Source: Phallusia mammillata
Lineage: Eukaryota; Chordata; Ascidiacea; Phlebobranchia; Ascidiidae
NCBI GenBank assembly: GCA_003260075.1
Contig: QLIY01000103.1
Coordinates: 151,230 to 215,229, forward strand
Length of the DNA: 64,000 bases
Direction: 5' to 3'
A program made the translations under genes and the position numbers. Position 1 is the stretch's first letter. The number at the start of each line of letters is the position of its first letter. The notes under the pieces were generated by a model. It was given only the letters and a program-made list of their open reading frames with translations. It did no database searches and was not told where the DNA came from. Positions 58,901-64,000 of the stretch are shown piece by piece.

Positions 58901-61900
58901 GCCACATGCGGCCCGGCAAAGGAGTTCATGCCGCCCGCCAAATGTTGGGAAATTTGAAAGAGAAAGTTACCGAGCAACGCTGAATAGTATTATAACCACA
59001 GGCGTAGTTTTTAAAAACTACCGGGGATGTTTACGTGCTTTAACCTGTTGTTTCTGCCACGTTATCATGCACATATTCACTTAAAACAATTTCTTCGTTC
59101 GATAAAAGTAAAAGCTATTCACGTTTTCAAATACAGCCCACTTTGTACTGTTGACGGCAAAACTTTGGTCACTTTGGATCAAGTTTAGGTCGTTGCAGTA
59201 CATTGCAACCGGACATTAAACACGGTTTTAGAATCGTTAACACATACCACACCACACTTAAGATGGATACTAAAAGCGGCTCGCTTTGTTTAATGTTGGC
59301 GCAAGGAATTTATTAACAAAAAAACGTGGTGTAGCCTATATTGCAATAAATGCTTGTTTATTTTGAAACAATTACAATTGTAACGTTTCAACCAATGTTT
59401 GTGCAAACAAAGTGACAACAAACGTATTTCCACATAGCTAAAAATATACTGTTAATATTTTGCTAATTAATATGTTAATATTTTGGGCTAAATCAGGGGT
59501 GCACAAACTGCGACCGTACGGCCACATGCGGCCGCGGAGACGAGATTGTGCGGCCGTGACCATGTATGTTAAAATACATGTACTAGCTGCCATGACGCAA
59601 CTAAAACTATTTTGCCAACTATTTCGGTTTTCAAACTGCCCAAAACAGATTTCGTGAGACAGAAAAAAAGATTACCAGCCTAAGAACCACATACGCCAGG
59701 CTTTTTAACCGCTTATTGTGTGCAAACAATGCGAAAAAACAGGCACCGCAATCGTCACAATACCGATCATGACGTCATAAACAGCTAGCTCGGTTCAGCT
59801 AAACTTATGCACCTAGTTAGAAATTATTAATATGAGCATTTCAAACGGCTTTGAATCGTATATACATGATATAAACCTAATTCTTTACACTAGTTATTTA
59901 AAAAAAACAAGCAAGCAATTGGTGGCTGTTGCGGTGAAATACTATGCGGCCCGATAAGATTAGGAACTTTTGAATGCGGCCCTTGCACTGAAAAGTTTGC
60001 CCACCCCTGTGATAGACCAAAACTAATGCAAGTGAACTTGTATATTAAATAAATTTCGACTTTCAACGGGTGCCCGACTGAGCCTGTGTAGTTTAGTTGG
60101 TAGGACCAAAAAAGACTCCTGTCGGGGGTTGCAATCCCATCGCATGTTGGATTTTACTAGCCTATACGCCTTATTATATGCATGGGAATGCTTGGTGACC
60201 GGCTGATTTGGTATAACGCCTACCAATGGGTGTGGCGCGCTATGATGTATATACACCCTATTGCAAACTGATGATTACAATAGCAACGTTTAAACGTACA
60301 AAGCGTTTTCACAATACTGTACCTAAGCAGTATTCAAGTTTATTCTCTAAAAAAACCGTACCTAACAATAACAACCTATTTAATTCCATAGTGAGGGATT
60401 CTGCTGGTCTATGGCAGACTTATCGGTTGACGGGAAACGGTTTCACTCTGCCTCCGCAAACGGCCCCAACCCCAACTCGTGGCCCCGACGAGGTGGATAG
60501 CAACAACAATGCCGCGATCGACGCGATTAACAATGAAGTAAACGCGAATAAGAACAATGACAAAAATATGGAGCTTAACAACCAACACGAGGAACAATAC
60601 CTTCCTATGTAAGCCTTTATGCTTGTTTGAACCTTTATACGATTGCAAACAGTGTTAATTTTAGTGAATAAGCTATTGCTGCCAAGCATAATGTATAAAC
60701 CCGCAGCTTTTTCGTAAATAATCGACGTTTCGTCTTTCCATACAAGACGCCTTTAACAGCTTAATGACATATTTTGGACGTCAAAGCGTCGATTATTTAT
60801 AACTGCTGGAATAGCAATTATACTCGTTTATAAATCGTACTTATAGGTTTAATTTCTACTTTGCAATTTTAAGAACATTTTGAAAGATACACCTTGATTT
60901 TAAGCTTTAAATGCAACAAAGGTTAAAAACTAGAAAAATATTATAAAATATAAATTTTACTACTTTTTACTAAAATAAATAATAGTCGATGATAGCATAG
61001 GGTAAATTAGGGTAGTTATTTTATGCTGTTTTGCGTACTGCGAAACTGATTACAGCGCTATATGAGGTGCACCATATTGTCATCCATGTTTTTGCAATTG
61101 TTTCCGACATAGGAAATTTTACCAATGTTGCAACTATGCTTAATGGTGTGTCTGTGTTAAAGTTTCCACTTGTCTTACAACAGACCTGATGTGTATGATA
61201 CTTCCATCTCCTACCGTCCTAATAAAAAAAGAAAAAACCCAGTGCGGAAAAAAACACCCCCGGTCCGAAAGACAGGTAAACCAAGCTACAAACTTTAAAC
61301 TTTTTAGTTCATTCGGTTGTTTAGTTTATTGTGAAAGTTTAATACTAAGGGCTAAGGTTACCAACTTTAGGGCCTGAAATCTTTATCAATAAAGATGCTT
61401 CATTAAATTAAAGGTATAACAATATAAACCAGTGGTTCTCAAACTTTTTTATTGTCGGGGCCAAATGGTATTTTTTTAAGTGTGTAGGGAGCCGCAAAAA
61501 AACGAAACCTTGATAAAATCACTAAAGATTATTACTTTAAAAGCTAAAATAGCAACCTTTGGTGGTTTTCTGAGGTCTGGTGCGAGCCGCAAAATAAGTA
61601 GTTGGGAGCCGCATGCGGCCCCGAAAACCGAGTTTGAGAACCACTGATATAAACTATTGATAAATATAACGGTCCAAATAGACATAAAAAGCGACGAAAC
61701 CTTGAATCATAAAGCATGTAGCGCTTTTCACGTCAATTTGGCCCGATATTCGTCACAAAACAAATTTTAATATGTAAACTAGCGATATTCTAAAAATATC
61801 TATTAATTAAATGAAGTGTTTCTATTGTTAAACACAGTGCCTAAGCCACGACCGGTGCCAGGGAATCGTTTTCGCAATCCAGGTTCAACAGATTCAAGCA

Positions 61901-63188
61901 AAAGCTCACCAATGTTATCTGGTGGAGAAGTGGCTGGAATCGTGATCGGTGTTCTCATTGTTCTTTGCATTGGATTCTTGATCTTTTACACAGTGTGCAT
62001 TAAGCGGTAAGTTTTTACAGATCACTATGTCATATAAGAACTAGTTGTTGGTAGACTTTTATTATTGTTGTGCAGTTTTTATTTAAGTCAGTGTTTTTAC
62101 CACCCGATGCATAAACTTTTTACCCAGGCCAAAAAAAATGTATTTCAATTTTGAACCATTTTAAGCTTCATTCGATAAGCTTATGATAAACAAACCACTG
62201 ATTTAGATCATTTTTGCGCCACATACTGGTTTAGGCCAATAAATACTTTGTCATATTTATTAAAAAGGCAATTGTTTGGACATTTAGATCTACTACTACT
62301 TAACTGATCAGTCATCACGACGCTGATTTAGTAACATCCCTTTGTGGTACTGTAGCAGTCAATAACACCTGCACTGTCATCCTAACGTTTATAGTACATA
62401 ATGTATTGGTATTGCCCGTGTGGTTGTAAATCATCTTCGGACGGCCCCCGCCAGGCGTCTGCCAACCCATAATTTAGATTATAGGGTTTACACACCTGTG
62501 GTGGTGGATTAAACATTGTTTCGTGCCTTGTTTTTCATGTATTACTAAGCGTGTTTAAATAATACAAGTTTCATTTTCTGACATACAATCCATCAGTAAA
62601 ATCGTTCGTACCGTTTTTATAAAACGAACGTATTAGTAAAATAAGTTATTTTAATTAAATAAACCAGAGTGGTAAGTGGGTCCGGTGAGCTTGTTGAGTC
62701 GGGTTTGGGCATCAATTTAAATTAAATGGACTTGATTCGGGTCTGACTTTACTAGGTAATATTTGTGTAGCAATATCACCTTGGTAAATCTGACTTTCGA
62801 GTTTAATTTGGTTTTATTTTAACAAAATCTTGGTTACGGACTTGTACTTTGGGTTCTGGGCCTTTCGGGACCGCAAAGTGCATGTTTTGAACGCACATCT
62901 ACCAAGAACAATTTTGTATGCAGAAAACGCAAGAATCAACAAAACAACAAGCCTAAGAGCAAGTCAGGAAACAGACATGAACTGCGTGCAGTGGCAATCC
63001 CCGCCAGACAAGCACCTGTGCACAAAAACGTAGCCCTTCCGCGTGGAAAAGTTGCCGGACGGACTGACAATACTTCTCGCTCTACGCATAAACAACAGCA
63101 TTATCATCAGCCAAGAACAAGACCTAGACATACCCGCCACCCAAACCAACCACCACCAAGTTACTCAGCCAGTGGGTATTACAGCTGA
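55907..63188 (+). CDS. Single-CUB membrane protein 2, 8 exons, 402 aa
   Basis: Exons 55907-55991, 56356-56455, 58021-58193, 58455-58562, 60392-60608, 61184-61275, 61838-62006 and 62924-63188 (1209 nt, phases close). Signal peptide MFRLACCLLCYLVLLSSLSA, one CUB domain (about residues 30-154: ASPNFPEKFAEQTQC, VKAPSGYRVRLSFKSFYL, DGPYCGNTLPP, QGFRVTLES), then a long Asn/Pro/Lys-rich stalk. A transmembrane segment near residues 290-312 (VIGVLIVLCIGFL) is followed by a basic cytoplasmic tail of about 90 residues ending PPPSYSASGYYS. PPSY is a WW-domain ligand motif. It is a tandem paralogue of the gene at 49226. The two least conserved exons (60392 and 61184) are called from splice phase alone. 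AATAAA is at 63261, 73 bp after the stop. Confidence 0.87.
56900..57462. mobile_element. hAT MITE with perfect TSD
   Basis: CAGGGGTGTCCAACC and GGTTGGACACCCCTG are 15-bp inverted ends. The 8-bp TCCTAAAG is at 56892-56899 and 57463-57470. It includes the only ambiguous base of the window (n at 57131). Located in CUB gene 2 intron 2. Confidence 0.93.
58874..60009. mobile_element. Long hAT-type element with perfect TSD
   Basis: CAGGGGTGGGCAAAC and GTTTGCCCACCCCTG are inverted ends. The 8-bp TGATAGAC is at 58866-58873 and 60010-60017. At 1136 bp it has no transposase frame. A second left-end-like sequence (CAGGGGTGCACAAACTGCG, near 59495) suggests a fused or nested copy. Located in CUB gene 2 intron 4. 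Confidence 0.9.
60076..60250 (+). mobile_element. tRNA-derived SINE, degraded copy
   Basis: The head GACTGAGCCTGTGTAG matches the SINE at 23868. Box A is altered (TAGTTTAGTTGG) and the box B region is GGGTTGCAATCCC. The shared tail follows (GGGAATGCTTGG, GGTATAACGCC). Inserted next to the target duplication of the 58874 element. Confidence 0.75.
61430..61646 (-). mobile_element. hAT MITE (family A) with perfect TSD
   Basis: Ends CAGTGGTTCTCAAAC and GTTTGAGAACCACTG. The 8-bp ATATAAAC is at 61422-61429 and 61647-61654. The interior is the reverse complement of the element at 37984-38180 with few changes, so both come from one recently active family. Located in CUB gene 2 intron 6. Confidence 0.93.
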
Positions 63189-63295
63189 TACCGAATTTCA
63201 GGTGCTCCAGAAAGAAGTGTATTTGAAGCCTGATTGTCAAATAACACTTTACCACTTTTGAATAAATCACCTATTCTTGGACAACTTAAAAAATG

Positions 63296-63480
63296 TACAG
63301 TAAACCTCGCTTACATCGGATTCGGTTAATCCGGATCTTAACCTAATTCGGACAAAACATGAAGTACAAATGATTTGTAATGTGGAAGGCTTAACTAATC
63401 GACATCGGTTAATCCGGTTCTTCGCCTAATTCGAACAATTTTTGTGGTCCAATCGGGTCCGGATTAATCGAGGTTTACAT
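63296..63480. mobile_element. pogo/Tigger-like MITE
   Basis: Left end TACAGTAAACCTCG and right end CGAGGTTTACAT are inverted, with a TA flank at the left. Internal GGTTAATCCGG units recur. A decayed relative lies at 48250-48422. TA targets and CAGT-type ends fit Tc1/mariner-pogo. Located just after the CUB gene 2 poly(A) signal. Confidence 0.7.
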
Positions 63481-64000
63481 ATTGCAAAGTATATCAAATG
63501 TGTTATTTTACCTCTAAATATGGCCCCAGGGGAAAATCGACTTTTCTCAAGGGTTAAAATAAAGGTTATACGTATCATTTATTTAACCGGTATAAGTTAA
63601 CTTACAAATTTGAGGAAGGGCATTTTTGGAACTCCCAATAATATGGCTCATTTCTTGCCTTTCAGCTTTTAGCTTGGTGTATATTACCGCTTTGCCCATA
63701 CAAGTGTTGTTCCTTTTACCTCCGTATATTCTATGTACATTCCGTTGATCTCTATGTATGTTTCTTTACTGCTTATTGTCTCAATAAACAGTAGCAAGTA
63801 TCTACACTACGGCACTCTGTTTAGGAACGCTCACTTTTAATCGTTTTTCCCTTGCGAATAAGTTTCTGTGCACACCTTGAGCAATTTGGGAACGTTACTT
63901 TGATTAAAAAGTCCCGATTTGAGGCGTGTACGCTGCCTTACTGTAAGCAATTAGTTGATTTTTGAAGGCAACTTGTCAAGTGGAATGTAGGCTACCCACA
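63481..64000. other. Intergenic, nothing supported
   Basis: No open frame, RNA gene or repeat edge is convincing in the last 520 bases. Confidence 0.4.

Overview
The window looks like an ascidian nuclear genome, most likely a Ciona species. This is inferred from AT-rich sequence, compact intron-rich genes with canonical GT/AG sites, chordate-type proteins, abundant short hAT-type elements and tRNA-derived SINEs. No search was run. Eight spliced or probable protein-coding genes were rebuilt exon by exon, and phases close to an exact number of codons in every multi-exon model.

Layout: an Id-like helix-loop-helix gene (1528-2219, +); about 12 kb without a convincing gene but with CRE-like and CACGTG clusters; a second Id-like gene facing the first (14448-14828, -); NOL10, a nucleolar WD40/NUC153 protein in 19 exons (17522-26618, +); a gene-poor stretch to 32.5 kb; a receptor with LDLa modules and an RXFP/GRL101-like seven-helix domain but no leucine-rich repeats (32560-37064, +); a divergent AP-2 transcription factor in 8 exons (38565-44432, +); an ANKRD66-like ankyrin protein (45487-48706, +); and two tandem paralogues encoding single-CUB membrane proteins (49226-54314 and 55907-63188, +) whose introns are full of hAT-type MITEs, many with matching 8-bp target-site duplications.

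Two patterns stand out. First, three copies of a short inverted-repeat element carry a hammerhead-ribozyme motif. All three lie in introns, in the sense direction of the host gene (two in NOL10, one in the AP-2-like gene). The copy at 18769-18818 has every core nucleotide, three paired stems and a GUC cleavage triplet. The other two are decayed, one with a compensated stem II.

Second, seven short direct duplications (about 60-280 bp, copies a few percent different) each have a run of 8-12 G or C between the copies. One copies most of a NOL10 exon and another copies a NOL10 splice acceptor. They are either an unusual mutation signature or false haplotype duplications from assembly. The sequence alone cannot decide. 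A 99-nt C homopolymer at 54985-55083 may be related.
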